Source: an uncultured Lachnospiraceae bacterium
GTDB taxonomy: Bacteria > Bacillota > Clostridia > Lachnospirales > Lachnospiraceae
Direction: 5' to 3'
Length of the DNA: 33,716 nucleotides
Assembly: GCA_947650155.1 (NCBI GenBank)
Contig: CANSUS010000036.1
Span: 1 to 33,716, forward strand
Below the pieces are notes generated by a model that saw nothing but the letters and a program-made list of their open reading frames with translations, was not told the DNA's origin and did no database searches. The position numbers were made by a program, and so were the translations under genes. Position 1 is the first letter of the stretch, and every line of letters starts with the position of its first letter. Positions 17,234 through 23,760 of this stretch are shown piece after piece.

Positions 17234-17806
17234 ATGAAATTTTTAAATATGAAAAAAGTAAGAGATGGAAAATATTTAAAAAATTATGAAATCACTTATT
17301 TAAATAAGGCAGGCGCCGAAAAGACTTATGAAATTGTAAGCCGCAGGGAACTGGATACTCCTGATGACTTGGGCAGGAAAGTAAACGGAGTCTCCATCAT
17401 CGGCCTGAAAGAAGATAAACTGCTTTTATTAAAAGAATTTCGTATGGGCGTCAACAAACAGGTCTACAATTTATGTGCCGGGATGATGGAAGAAAACGAA
17501 ACGATAGAAGAGTGTGTGAAGAGAGAACTCTATGAAGAAACCGGGCTGGAAATTAAAAAAATTCTGGAAGTTCTTCCTGCTTCCTACGCCGCCGTTGCAG
17601 TTTCAGATATTAAAACTCATATTGTTTTTGCGGAAGTAGCCGGCGAATTTGAAGACCATACTTCCTGTAATGAAGAAATAGAAGCCGGGTTTTTTACCAA
17701 AGAAGAGGTCCTGCATCTTATGGAAACAAATGAATTCAGTTCCAGAGCTCAGATGGCCGCTTTTTTCTTTGCAAGAGGAAATCTCAGAAACATTTTCTTG
17801 ACATAG
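17234..17806 (+). CDS. Nudix hydrolase, ADP-ribose pyrophosphatase-like
   Basis: A 190-residue Nudix hydrolase. The Nudix box fits the G-x5-E-x7-R-E-U-x-E-E-x-G-U signature exactly: it begins at the G of GMMEENE and ends in RELYEETGL. The preceding strand (LLLKEFRMGVNKQVYNLCAG) resembles ADP-ribose and related nucleoside-diphosphate-sugar hydrolases, but the substrate is not fixed by sequence. I placed the start at ATG 17234, six bases after an AAAGGAG site. The open frame extends nine codons upstream into the RNase G gene without a ribosome site. The last codons (TTGACATAG) double as the -35 box of the ribosomal-protein promoter. Confidence 0.87.
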   Translation: MKFLNMKKVRDGKYLKNYEITYLNKAGAEKTYEIVSRRELDTPDDLGRKVNGVSIIGLKEDKLLLLKEFRMGVNKQVYNLCAGMMEENETIEECVKRELYEETGLEIKKILEVLPASYAAVAVSDIKTHIVFAEVAGEFEDHTSCNEEIEAGFFTKEEVLHLMETNEFSSRAQMAAFFFARGNLRNIFLT

Positions 17807-17826
17807 GGATTTAAGGATGCTATTAT
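17798..17826 (+). promoter_or_regulatory. sigma-A promoter of the rplU operon
   Basis: TTGACA at 17798-17803 and TATTAT at 17821-17826 with a 17-base spacer. The -35 box lies inside the final codons of the Nudix gene. Transcription would start near 17833, at the beginning of the L21 leader RNA. Confidence 0.8.
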
Positions 17827-17832
17827 ATATGA

Positions 17833-17912
17833 GTATGCCGCGTAGCGAGGCTAAAGTGCGGGAAACTGCCGCCACAGCTAGCGAGTAAACGGGTAATACC
17901 GTGAATAGGAGG
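17833..17912 (+). ncRNA. ribosomal protein L21 leader RNA
   Basis: The 5' leader between promoter and rplU is strongly structured and resembles the known L21 leader motif of Firmicutes, which is thought to let L21 control its own operon. Visible helices include TAGC-GAG-GCTA (17843-17853) and ACGG/CCGT around GTAATA (17889-17902). The segment GGCTAAAGTGCGGGAAACTG between them could pair with downstream GC-rich bases. It ends at an AGGAGG ribosome site seven bases before rplU. Placement before rplU and conserved-looking sequence support the call; a covariance-model search would settle it. Confidence 0.72.
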
Positions 17913-17919
17913 TGCCTAT

Positions 17920-18225
17920 ATGTACGCAATCATTGCAACAGGTGGAAAACAGTACAAAGTTTCTGAAGGCGACGTAATCAAAGTTGAAAAACTGAATGCT
18001 GAAGAAGGAAACACTGTAACATTTGACCAGGTTATCGCTGTAAACGACAACGCCATGAAAGTGGGAAATGATGTTGCCAACGCTTCTGTAACAGGAACTG
18101 TTATGGAACAGGGCAAAGGAAAAAAAGTTATCGTTTATAAGTATAAAAGAAAAACCGGCTATCATAAGAAAAATGGTCATAGACAAGCATACACTAAGGT
18201 TAAGATTGAAAAGATCAATGCTTAA
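17920..18225 (+). CDS. rplU: 50S ribosomal protein L21
   Basis: L21 binds 23S rRNA in the large subunit. The 101-residue product is full length and typical: [20 protein letters not shown] at the start and [20 protein letters not shown] near the end, the basic rRNA-binding tail. AGGAGG lies seven bases before the ATG. First gene of rplU-prp-rpmA, behind its own promoter and leader RNA. Confidence 0.97.
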   Translation: MYAIIATGGKQYKVSEGDVIKVEKLNAEEGNTVTFDQVIAVNDNAMKVGNDVANASVTGTVMEQGKGKKVIVYKYKRKTGYHKKNGHRQAYTKVKIEKINA

Positions 18226-18246
18226 GCAGGTAAAAGGCAGAGATTT

Positions 18247-18576
18247 ATGACTACTGTAGTTATTAGAAAGTCAGGACAAAGTGAATATAAAAGTTTTACC
18301 TGTATGGGACATGCGGGATATGGGAAGTATCCAAACGACATTGTCTGTGCCGCCATTTCCGTATTAGTGATTAATACGATAAATTCTCTGGAAGAATTGG
18401 CATTGGAAAAGATGAACTGCACAGCTGATGAAGAAACCGGATTTATACAATGTACTTTTCAAAGTCCTCTGTCAGAAAAGGGAACACTTCTTATGGATTC
18501 ACTTACGCTTGGTTTACGCCATATTGAAAAAGAATATGGTGCAAAGTATTTTAAACTCACATTCGAGGAGGTGTAA
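18247..18576 (+). CDS. prp: ribosomal-processing cysteine protease Prp
   Basis: Prp removes the N-terminal extension of ribosomal protein L27 in Firmicutes. The 109-residue protein carries the family's catalytic pair H22 and C34 in [16 protein letters not shown], at the same positions as the characterised staphylococcal enzyme. It lies between rplU and rpmA as is usual, and the neighbouring L27 has the matching extension with the cleavage motif. The rpmA ribosome site GGAGG overlaps its end, so the two are closely coupled. Confidence 0.93.
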   Translation: MTTVVIRKSGQSEYKSFTCMGHAGYGKYPNDIVCAAISVLVINTINSLEELALEKMNCTADEETGFIQCTFQSPLSEKGTLLMDSLTLGLRHIEKEYGAKYFKLTFEEV

Positions 18577-18580
18577 AGCC

Positions 18581-18865
18581 ATGTTAAATATGAACCTTCA
18601 ATTTTTTGCTCATAAAAAAGGTGTTGGTTCTACCAAAAACGGTAGAGATTCCGAATCAAAAAGATTAGGAGCAAAGAGAGCTGACGGTCAGTTCGTAAAA
18701 GCAGGAAACATTCTTTACAGACAAAGAGGCACTAAGATTCATCCGGGCGTCAATGTAGGTCTTGGCGGGGATGATACATTGTTTGCATTAGTAGACGGTG
18801 TACTTAGATTTGAAAGAAAAGGAAGAGATAAAAAACAGGCTTCCGTTTATCCTGTAGAGAAATAA
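18581..18865 (+). CDS. rpmA: 50S ribosomal protein L27 with cleavable N-terminal extension
   Basis: L27 lies near the peptidyl-transferase centre. The 94-residue product begins [20 protein letters not shown]. The first nine residues are the extension removed by Prp, with cleavage expected between F9 and A10, leaving AHKKG as the mature N-terminus. The rest is standard ([37 protein letters not shown]). I chose ATG 18581 because a GAGGAGGTG ribosome site precedes it and the extension matches the known family. The open frame upstream belongs to another reading of prp. A clear terminator follows. Confidence 0.97.
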   Translation: MLNMNLQFFAHKKGVGSTKNGRDSESKRLGAKRADGQFVKAGNILYRQRGTKIHPGVNVGLGGDDTLFALVDGVLRFERKGRDKKQASVYPVEK

Positions 18866-18878
18866 TGCATTTATTTTA

Positions 18879-18910
18879 GGCTTCAAACATGTTTGGTTTG
18901 GAGCCTTTTT
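18879..18910 (+). terminator. intrinsic terminator after rpmA
   Basis: GGCTTCAAAC (18879-18888) pairs with GTTTGGAGCC (18896-18905) in a 10-bp stem with one G-T pair and a 7-base loop, followed at once by TTTTT. It lies 14 bases after the rpmA stop and only about 18 bases before obgE. obgE is therefore either read through or served by a promoter I cannot identify. Confidence 0.8.
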
Positions 18911-18928
18911 GGTTTAAAGGAGTAATTT

Positions 18929-20218
18929 ATGTTTGCAGACAGAGCAAAAATATATGTAAAAAGCGGTAAGGGCGGCGACGGACATGTTTCTTTCAGACGG
19001 GAAAAATATGTTCCAAACGGCGGACCTGACGGCGGCGACGGTGGAAATGGCGGCAGTGTCATTTTTGAAGTAGATGAGGGTCTCAATACCCTTACAGACT
19101 TCAGACATGTTCGTAAATATGCGGCAGAAAATGGTGAACCCGGCGGAAAAAAGAACTGCCGGGGTAAAAACGGACAGGATATCATCCTGAAAGTTCCTGA
19201 AGGTACTGTCATTAAAGAAGCTGAAACAAACAAAATCATTACGGATATGTCCGGCGGTAATAAAAGATTTGTGCTTCTAAAAGGAGGCCGGGGCGGAAAC
19301 GGCAATCAGCACTATGCCACCAGTACCATGCAGGCGCCAAAATATGCACAGCCCGGCCAGCCGGCTAAAGAATTGGAACTTTTACTGGAATTAAAAGTAA
19401 TTGCGGATGTAGGATTAGTTGGATTTCCCAATGTAGGAAAGTCCACCTTTCTGTCCCGTGTCACCAATGCACGCCCTAAAATTGCCAATTACCATTTTAC
19501 GACTTTAAATCCGAACCTTGGAGTCGTCGACATGGAAGATGCAAAAAGTTTTGTAATTGCAGATATTCCCGGTCTAATTGAGGGTGCATCTGAGGGAGTG
19601 GGACTTGGCCACGAATTCTTACGTCATATAGAGCGTACTAAAGTAATGATCCATATTGTCGATGCTGCTTCCACAGAAGGACGGGACCCCATTGCAGATA
19701 TCTATGCAATTAACAAAGAACTTGAAATTTATAATCCTGAAATTGCACATCGTCCTCAAGTGATTGCTGCAAATAAAATTGATATGTTTTTTGAAGGAAA
19801 TGATGCTGCCATTGAAAAAATCAGACAGGAATTTGAACCGAAAGGAATAAAAGTCTTCCCGATCTCTGCAATCAGCGGTCAGGGCGTAAACGAACTGCTG
19901 TATTACGTTTCTTCTTTATTAGATACTTTGGAAGAAGCGCCGATTATTTTTGAGCAGGAATATTTCCCTGAGCTTGTCCTTGCCGATTCCAATGAACCGT
20001 TTACAGTAGTCTTTGACGAAGAAACAAAGGAATATGTTGTAGAAGGCCCCCGAATTGAAAAAATGCTGGGCTATACCAATCTGGATTCCGAAAAAGGCTT
20101 TCTCTTTTTTCAAAACTTTTTAAAGGAAACCGGCATACTCGAACAGCTTGAAGCATTAGGCATTGAAGAAGGCGATACCGTACGGATGTATGGACTTTCC
20201 TTCGATTATTATAAATAA
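18929..20218 (+). CDS. obgE: GTPase ObgE/CgtA
   Basis: Obg is an essential GTPase in 50S subunit assembly and stress signalling. The 429-residue protein has all three domains. The glycine-rich Obg domain is at about residues 1-158 (KSGKGGDGHVSFRREKYVPN, GGRGGNGN). The G domain follows with the P-loop GFPNVGKSTF, switch region YHFTTLNPNLGVV, DIPGLIEGASEGVGLGHEFL and NKID. The OCT domain is at about 350-429, ending MYGLSFDYYK. Its place after rplU-rpmA and before yhbY is common and fits a ribosome-assembly cluster. An AAAGGAG site precedes the ATG. Confidence 0.97.
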   Translation: MFADRAKIYVKSGKGGDGHVSFRREKYVPNGGPDGGDGGNGGSVIFEVDEGLNTLTDFRHVRKYAAENGEPGGKKNCRGKNGQDIILKVPEGTVIKEAETNKIITDMSGGNKRFVLLKGGRGGNGNQHYATSTMQAPKYAQPGQPAKELELLLELKVIADVGLVGFPNVGKSTFLSRVTNARPKIANYHFTTLNPNLGVVDMEDAKSFVIADIPGLIEGASEGVGLGHEFLRHIERTKVMIHIVDAASTEGRDPIADIYAINKELEIYNPEIAHRPQVIAANKIDMFFEGNDAAIEKIRQEFEPKGIKVFPISAISGQGVNELLYYVSSLLDTLEEAPIIFEQEYFPELVLADSNEPFTVVFDEETKEYVVEGPRIEKMLGYTNLDSEKGFLFFQNFLKETGILEQLEALGIEEGDTVRMYGLSFDYYK

Positions 20219-20264
20219 CTGTATTCGTATTTTAAGTCTATCTATACAGACGAAGGGAGAAATC

Positions 20265-20555
20265 ATGACAAGTAAGCAACGCGCATATTTAAAAAGCCTC
20301 GCCAGTACGCTTGATCCGATTTTTCAAATCGGTAAATCCGGCCTGACGCCGGAAGTCACTCAGGCAATAGAGGAATCTTTTCATACAAAAGAACTGATCA
20401 AAATTGCAGTTTTGAAAAACTGTTTTGACGATCCGAAGGAAATTGCTGCAACTCTTGCAGAACGTACCCATTCACAGGTGGTTCATGTAATTGGAAAAAA
20501 AATAGTATTATATAAGGAAAATAAAGATAACAAAAAAATAGAATTGCCAAAATAA
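20265..20555 (+). CDS. yhbY: YhbY-family RNA-binding protein
   Basis: A 96-residue CRM-domain (CRS1/YhbY) RNA-binding protein associated with 50S precursors. Typical features are MTSKQRAYLKSLA at the start, the loop FQIGKSGLTPEV, the ELIKIAVLKNC strand and HVIGKKIVLYK. ATG 20265 is chosen because GAAGGGAG lies six bases upstream and the family starts there; an open extension of 34 codons upstream would overlap obgE in another frame. It sits before nadD as in many Firmicutes (Bacillus yqeI-nadD-yqeK). Confidence 0.93.
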   Translation: MTSKQRAYLKSLASTLDPIFQIGKSGLTPEVTQAIEESFHTKELIKIAVLKNCFDDPKEIAATLAERTHSQVVHVIGKKIVLYKENKDNKKIELPK

Positions 20556-20629
20556 TTTATTTTGTTATTGGTTCCGAGTTCTTTGCTAATTTTTTAACAA
20601 AATAAAGAAAGATTTTTTAAAATCTTTTG
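20556..20629 (+). terminator. AT-rich hairpins after yhbY, possible terminator
   Basis: A perfect 12-base inverted repeat, TTTATTTTGTTA (20556-20567) and TAACAAAATAAA (20595-20606), starts right after the yhbY stop codon and encloses 27 bases. A second 9-bp stem, AAAGATTTT/AAAATCTTT (20608-20627), follows and ends in a T-rich run. Both stems are weak because they are almost pure A/T. A termination role is possible but not certain; nadD downstream has its own candidate promoter. Confidence 0.4.
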
Positions 20630-20667
20630 TATATCATCACAATTTTTATTTTTTTCTGCATTAACTC

Positions 20668-20695
20668 TTGTATTATTTTATGATTGTATTAAAAT
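20668..20695 (+). promoter_or_regulatory. candidate promoter for nadD
   Basis: TTGTAT (20668-20673) and TAAAAT (20690-20695) with a 16-base spacer lie in the AT-rich 194-base gap between yhbY and nadD. The match is moderate and the gap is so AT-rich that chance matches are likely. The preceding hairpins make a fresh promoter plausible. Confidence 0.35.
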
Positions 20696-20749
20696 AAATA
20701 CAATGATAATTATTTATCAAACTTTTATTCCAAAGGAGTGTGTGCTGTT

Positions 20750-21367
20750 ATGGATCACAGAAAAAAAGTAGGCATTATGGGTGGAACTTTTAATCCAATT
20801 CATTTAGGACATATGTTAGTAGCTGAAAACGCTTTTGAAACATTTGGCTTAGATGAAATTTTATTTGTACCAAGTGGTATTCCTTATATGAAAGAGGACG
20901 TTCTTGATGCTAAAACAAGAATTACCATGACAGGTATTGCAATCGAAGACAATTCACATTTTGCATTATCTACTATAGAAGTTGACCGTGACGGAAACTC
21001 CTATTCTTATGAAACAATTAAAGATTTAAAAGCGGCCAATCCGGAAGTAGAATATTATTTCATTGTTGGGGCAGACTCTTTATTTAAGATGGAAAAATGG
21101 AAATGCCCTGAAAAAATCTTCAAAGAAGTAACGCTTTTAGTTGCAAAACGTATCGGCAATGACGGTCCGGAGTTAGATGCAAAAATAGAAGAGTTGAAAG
21201 AAAAATACGGCGGCGATATTCATATGCTCCCGATGAACTGTGTAGATATCTCTTCCACACGAATACGGGAAAAAGTAAAAAAACATAAATCGATCCGCTA
21301 TATGGTTCATTACCGTGTAATAGAATATATCGAAAAAAATCATATTTACTGGTCTGAGGATGAATAG
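20750..21367 (+). CDS. nadD: nicotinate-nucleotide adenylyltransferase
   Basis: NadD adenylates nicotinate mononucleotide in NAD synthesis. The 205-residue protein has the nucleotidyltransferase signature GGTFNPIHLGHMLVAE at its start, VPSG, a YYFIVGADSLFKMEKWK block and the C-terminal ISSTRIREKV motif. All are standard. I use ATG 20750 (MDHRKKVGIMGG). A GTG four codons upstream is directly against the AAGGAG site and is less likely, although the spacing from AAGGAG to the ATG is a rather long 11 bases. yqeK follows, as usual, but only after an odd 130-base hairpin-rich leader. Confidence 0.94.
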   Translation: MDHRKKVGIMGGTFNPIHLGHMLVAENAFETFGLDEILFVPSGIPYMKEDVLDAKTRITMTGIAIEDNSHFALSTIEVDRDGNSYSYETIKDLKAANPEVEYYFIVGADSLFKMEKWKCPEKIFKEVTLLVAKRIGNDGPELDAKIEELKEKYGGDIHMLPMNCVDISSTRIREKVKKHKSIRYMVHYRVIEYIEKNHIYWSEDE

Positions 21368-21400
21368 ACCCTGCTATATTTGTCCACACCAGGCACGCTG

Positions 21401-21495
21401 ATGGGTATAAGATTGAATAAATGTGCATATTCAATCTATTGATTTCAATCCATTTTAATGGATTTGTGCGCGTCATAACGCGCAAATGGGTATAA
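21401..21495 (+). repeat. three tandem hairpins bracketed by a 10-base direct repeat
   Basis: ATGGGTATAA occurs at 21401-21410 and again at 21486-21495. Between the copies are three consecutive perfect stem-loops: GATTGAATA/TATTCAATC (21411-21436, 9 bp, 8-base loop), AATCCATT/AATGGATT (21447-21464, 8 bp) and TGCGCGT/ACGCGCA with a CATA loop (21467-21484, 7 bp, GC-rich). The second direct repeat ends two bases before the yqeK ATG. None of the stems is followed by a T run. It could be a structured leader or a small insertion with target-site duplication; I cannot tell which. Confidence 0.7.
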
Positions 21496-21497
21496 AT

Positions 21498-22088
21498 ATG
21501 AAAAACGTAGATACTAAGAAAATCCGCAAGGCAATGGAAAAAGCACAGGATGAAAGCAGATATGAACATACGTTAGGCGTTACTTATACGGCAACCGCAC
21601 TTGCCATGTGCCATAACTGTGACCTGCGCAGTGCTGAAATTGCAGGTCTTCTCCATGACTGTGCAAAGTGTATGGATAATGCCAAAAAAATTCAGATTTG
21701 TGAAAAACACAATATTCCCGTTAATGATGTGGAACGTAAAAACCCTTCCCTTTTACATGCGAAAGCAGGAAGTTTTATTGCAATGGATACTTATGGTATT
21801 ACTGATACCGATATTATTAATGCCATACTAAATCATACAACCGGAAGACCCAATATGAGTCTGCTCGAAAAAATAATATATGTTGCTGACTATATAGAAC
21901 CTAACCGAAAGAAAGCGCCAAATCTTTCGACAATCCGGCTGCTTGCTTTTACAGATCTGGATAAAGCCCTGCTCATGATCTTGTCGGATACTCTGACGTA
22001 TTTAACTGCAGGCGGCGGTGAAATTGATCTTATGACAAAAAAAGCCTTTGAATATTATCAGGCAAAAGCAAAGCAACAGGAAAAGTAG
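21498..22088 (+). CDS. yqeK: YqeK family HD-domain hydrolase (Ap4A hydrolase family)
   Basis: YqeK proteins are HD-domain phosphohydrolases; characterised members split diadenosine tetraphosphate symmetrically. The 196-residue product has the HD landmarks RYEHTLGV, AGLLHDCAK (His-Asp pair) and LLHAKAG, followed by ILNHTTGRPNMSLLEKIIYVADYIEPNR. It follows nadD as in Bacillus. Start choice is uncertain: neither ATG 21498 nor the in-frame ATG 21486 has a recognisable ribosome site, and the bases before both are taken up by the direct repeat and the third hairpin. I chose 21498 on family length. Weak or structure-controlled translation is possible (inference). Confidence 0.9.
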   Translation: MKNVDTKKIRKAMEKAQDESRYEHTLGVTYTATALAMCHNCDLRSAEIAGLLHDCAKCMDNAKKIQICEKHNIPVNDVERKNPSLLHAKAGSFIAMDTYGITDTDIINAILNHTTGRPNMSLLEKIIYVADYIEPNRKKAPNLSTIRLLAFTDLDKALLMILSDTLTYLTAGGGEIDLMTKKAFEYYQAKAKQQEK

Positions 22089-22136
22089 AACATAGATATC
22101 TGTTCTGCCTGTGTGGAAAGGAACATAAATACAAAA

Positions 22137-22493
22137 ATGGAACATTCAAAAGACTTATGCAAAAAAGTAATTACCGCTTTAGAAGATAAAAAGGCTGAAG
22201 ATATCAGCATTATAGACATTAGTGATATTTCAGTGCTTGCTGATTATTTTATCATTGCAAACGGTTCTAACCGCAGTCAGATACAGGCAATGTGCGATAA
22301 TGTAGAAGAAACTCTGGGGCGGATTGGAACTCCGGTACGACAGATAGAAGGATATGATAATGCCAACTGGATCTTGATGGATTTTGGCGATATTATTGTT
22401 CATATCTTTGATAAGGAAAATCGATTATTTTACGATTTGGAGCGTATATGGAGTGATGGGAAAAAAGTAAATCCACCTTCTTTTTACGAATAA
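22137..22493 (+). CDS. rsfS: ribosome silencing factor RsfS
   Basis: RsfS binds L14 and blocks subunit joining when nutrients are low. The 118-residue protein shows the family pattern: DISDISVLADYFIIANGSNRSQ, then the C-terminal NWILMDFGDIIVHIF and FYDLERIW. The order nadD-yqeK-rsfS is conserved in Firmicutes. ATG 22137 is the best start, though the AAAGGA site lies 14 bases upstream, further than usual. A GTG at 22113 has no ribosome site. A 6-bp hairpin, AGAACA/TGTTCT (22087-22106), overlaps the yqeK stop. A bidirectional terminator follows. Confidence 0.93.
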   Translation: MEHSKDLCKKVITALEDKKAEDISIIDISDISVLADYFIIANGSNRSQIQAMCDNVEETLGRIGTPVRQIEGYDNANWILMDFGDIIVHIFDKENRLFYDLERIWSDGKKVNPPSFYE

Positions 22494-22494
22494 A

Positions 22495-22544
22495 GAAAAA
22501 CCACTGTTATATGAAGGAATAGAACAGTGGTTTTTCTATTTTTT
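22495..22544. terminator. bidirectional terminator between rsfS and lexA
   Basis: GAAAAACCACTGTT (22495-22508) and AACAGTGGTTTTTC (22523-22536) form a perfect 14-bp stem with a 14-base loop. On the plus strand a TATTTTTTC run follows; on the minus strand the T-rich stem base continues into TTTATTC. It lies between convergent rsfS and lexA and can serve both. Confidence 0.9.
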
Positions 22545-23161
22545 CAGTGCATCACACGGAATACGCCAAAAACTTTTCCCAGGACCTTACAGTCCTCTAC
22601 AATGATAGGCTCCATAGAGTCATTCTCCGGCTGAAGCCTGATATGTCCATTCTCTTTATAAAATGTCTTAACCGTTGCCGAATCGTCCACAAGAGCAACA
22701 ATAATTTCACCATTCTTAGCTGTAGTGCAAGCCTTAACGAATACCTGGTCTCCATTCTGTATCCCCGCATTTATCATAGACTCTCCTTTAACCTTTAACG
22801 CAAAGGCTTCTCCTGCAGGAACATATTCGGCGGGAATAGGAAAGTAACTTTCTATATTTTCTTCCGCAAGTATCGGCATTCCGGCAGCGACAGTCCCGAT
22901 AACCGGAATACTTACCATTTCAGTGCGAACCGCCTGAAAACTTTCATCACAAATCTCTATCGCCCTCGGTTTTGTAGGATCTCTGCGAATATATCCGTTT
23001 TTTTCAAGTGTTTCTAAATGAGAGTGCACGGATGAAGTAGATTTCAGATGTACTGCTTCACAGATCTCACGAACAGCAGGCGGGTATCCTCTCTTTAATA
23101 TTTCTTTTTTAATATAGTCTAATATTTCCTGTTGTTTAGCCGTAATCTTTCCAGCGCCCAT
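22544..23161 (-). CDS. lexA: SOS repressor LexA
   Basis: LexA represses SOS genes and cleaves itself when activated by RecA. The 205-residue protein has a winged-helix DNA-binding domain (residues 1-70, with YPPAVREICEAVHLKSTSSV) and a C-terminal peptidase domain. The autocleavage site is A93-G94 in GTVAAGMP, the nucleophile is S128 in KGESMI and the general base is K165 in SATVKTF. All are intact, so it should be inducible. An AAGGAGG site precedes the ATG. It is divergent from a yneA-like gene whose promoter carries LexA-box-like sites, the classic Bacillus arrangement. Confidence 0.96.
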   Translation of the reverse strand: MGAGKITAKQQEILDYIKKEILKRGYPPAVREICEAVHLKSTSSVHSHLETLEKNGYIRRDPTKPRAIEICDESFQAVRTEMVSIPVIGTVAAGMPILAEENIESYFPIPAEYVPAGEAFALKVKGESMINAGIQNGDQVFVKACTTAKNGEIIVALVDDSATVKTFYKENGHIRLQPENDSMEPIIVEDCKVLGKVFGVFRVMH

Positions 23162-23223
23162 TTTACGCCCTCCTTTACCTGTTCACATTCTTTATTTACT
23201 TTGTGTATAATCTTGCTGATAAT

Positions 23224-23252
23224 AGCATAGCACAAAAAGCAAGAAAAAGCAA
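23224..23252 (-). promoter_or_regulatory. candidate lexA promoter
   Basis: On the minus strand, TTGCTT (23252-23247) and TATGCT (23229-23224) are 17 bases apart, and TGC before the -10 gives an extended -10. I see no clear GAAC-N4-GTTC site overlapping this promoter. The nearest LexA-like site lies about 50 bases upstream of the -35, at 23305-23316. Confidence 0.45.
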
Positions 23253-23295
23253 ACATATATTCCAAAAATTTGTTCGATTTTTTATTTAAAACATA

Positions 23296-23324
23296 TTGAC
23301 AAAAGAATGGATGTTCGATAATAT
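23296..23324 (+). promoter_or_regulatory. sigma-A promoter of the yneA-like gene
   Basis: TTGACA (23296-23301) and TAATAT (23319-23324) with a 17-base spacer. Transcription would begin near 23331, directly at the LexA-box-like sites. The gene's GAGGAGG ribosome site lies just before ATG 23380. Confidence 0.75.
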
Positions 23325-23359
23325 ACAATATAAAGAACGCTAGTTCGCAACATTTGTTC
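23305..23359 (+). promoter_or_regulatory. LexA operator sites at the yneA promoter
   Basis: The Firmicutes LexA box has the core GAAC-N4-GTTC. Site B at 23335-23346, GAACGCTAGTTC, is a perfect core, flanked by A and G. Site C at 23348-23359, CAACATTTGTTC, has one mismatch and lies 13 bases downstream. Site A at 23305-23316, GAATGGATGTTC, has one mismatch and lies between the -35 and -10. Together they cover promoter and start site, which fits LexA repression of the plus-strand gene. Site B is convincing; A and C are probable auxiliary sites. Confidence 0.75.
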
Positions 23360-23379
23360 TATCCTGAGGAGGAAGTGTC

Positions 23380-23736
23380 ATGAGTGAAATAAGAATGAAA
23401 GAAAACAAGTACAGGAGACAGCGAGAATTACAAAGGCATATTTTTATTTCCATATTTACAATATGTATTACCGTTATTTTAGCTTTAAGTATTTTTTCCA
23501 TAAGAAGCGACGCTAAGGATGGATCGGAAGCCATTGAGATGAAATATTACACCAGTATCGAAGTTACAAGCGGTGATACACTTTGGACAATTGCCACTGA
23601 TCATATGGGAATGCATTATGATTCAGAAACTGACTATATAAAAGAAGTGATGCAAATGAATGCTTTGCATAACGATACCATTTACGCTGGACAGCATCTT
23701 GTTATCCCTTATTATTCCAGTCAGATATTGGAATAA
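23380..23736 (+). CDS. yneA: YneA-like LysM protein, SOS cell-division inhibitor
   Basis: A 118-residue membrane-anchored LysM protein: basic N-terminus, one membrane segment at about residues 21-41 and a LysM domain at about 58-110 (VTSGDTLWTIATDH, NALHNDTIYAGQHLVIP). Bacillus YneA has the same layout, lies divergent from lexA and delays septum formation during the SOS response. Here the gene is also divergent from lexA and carries a perfect LexA core at its promoter. Function is inferred from architecture, position and regulation; sequence identity to Bacillus YneA was not measured. The Bacillus partner genes yneB and ynzC do not follow. A 5-bp AGAGA/TCTCT stem (23749-23762) lies at the convergent junction with the recombinase gene. 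Confidence 0.8.
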   Translation: MSEIRMKENKYRRQRELQRHIFISIFTICITVILALSIFSIRSDAKDGSEAIEMKYYTSIEVTSGDTLWTIATDHMGMHYDSETDYIKEVMQMNALHNDTIYAGQHLVIPYYSSQILE

Positions 23737-23760
23737 TACACAATATGGAGAGAGTTTTCT

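Noticed and set aside
18428-18580. 51-codon extension of L27 upstream
   Set aside because: It lies in another frame of prp; the ribosome site and the Prp-cleavable extension both fix the start at 18581.
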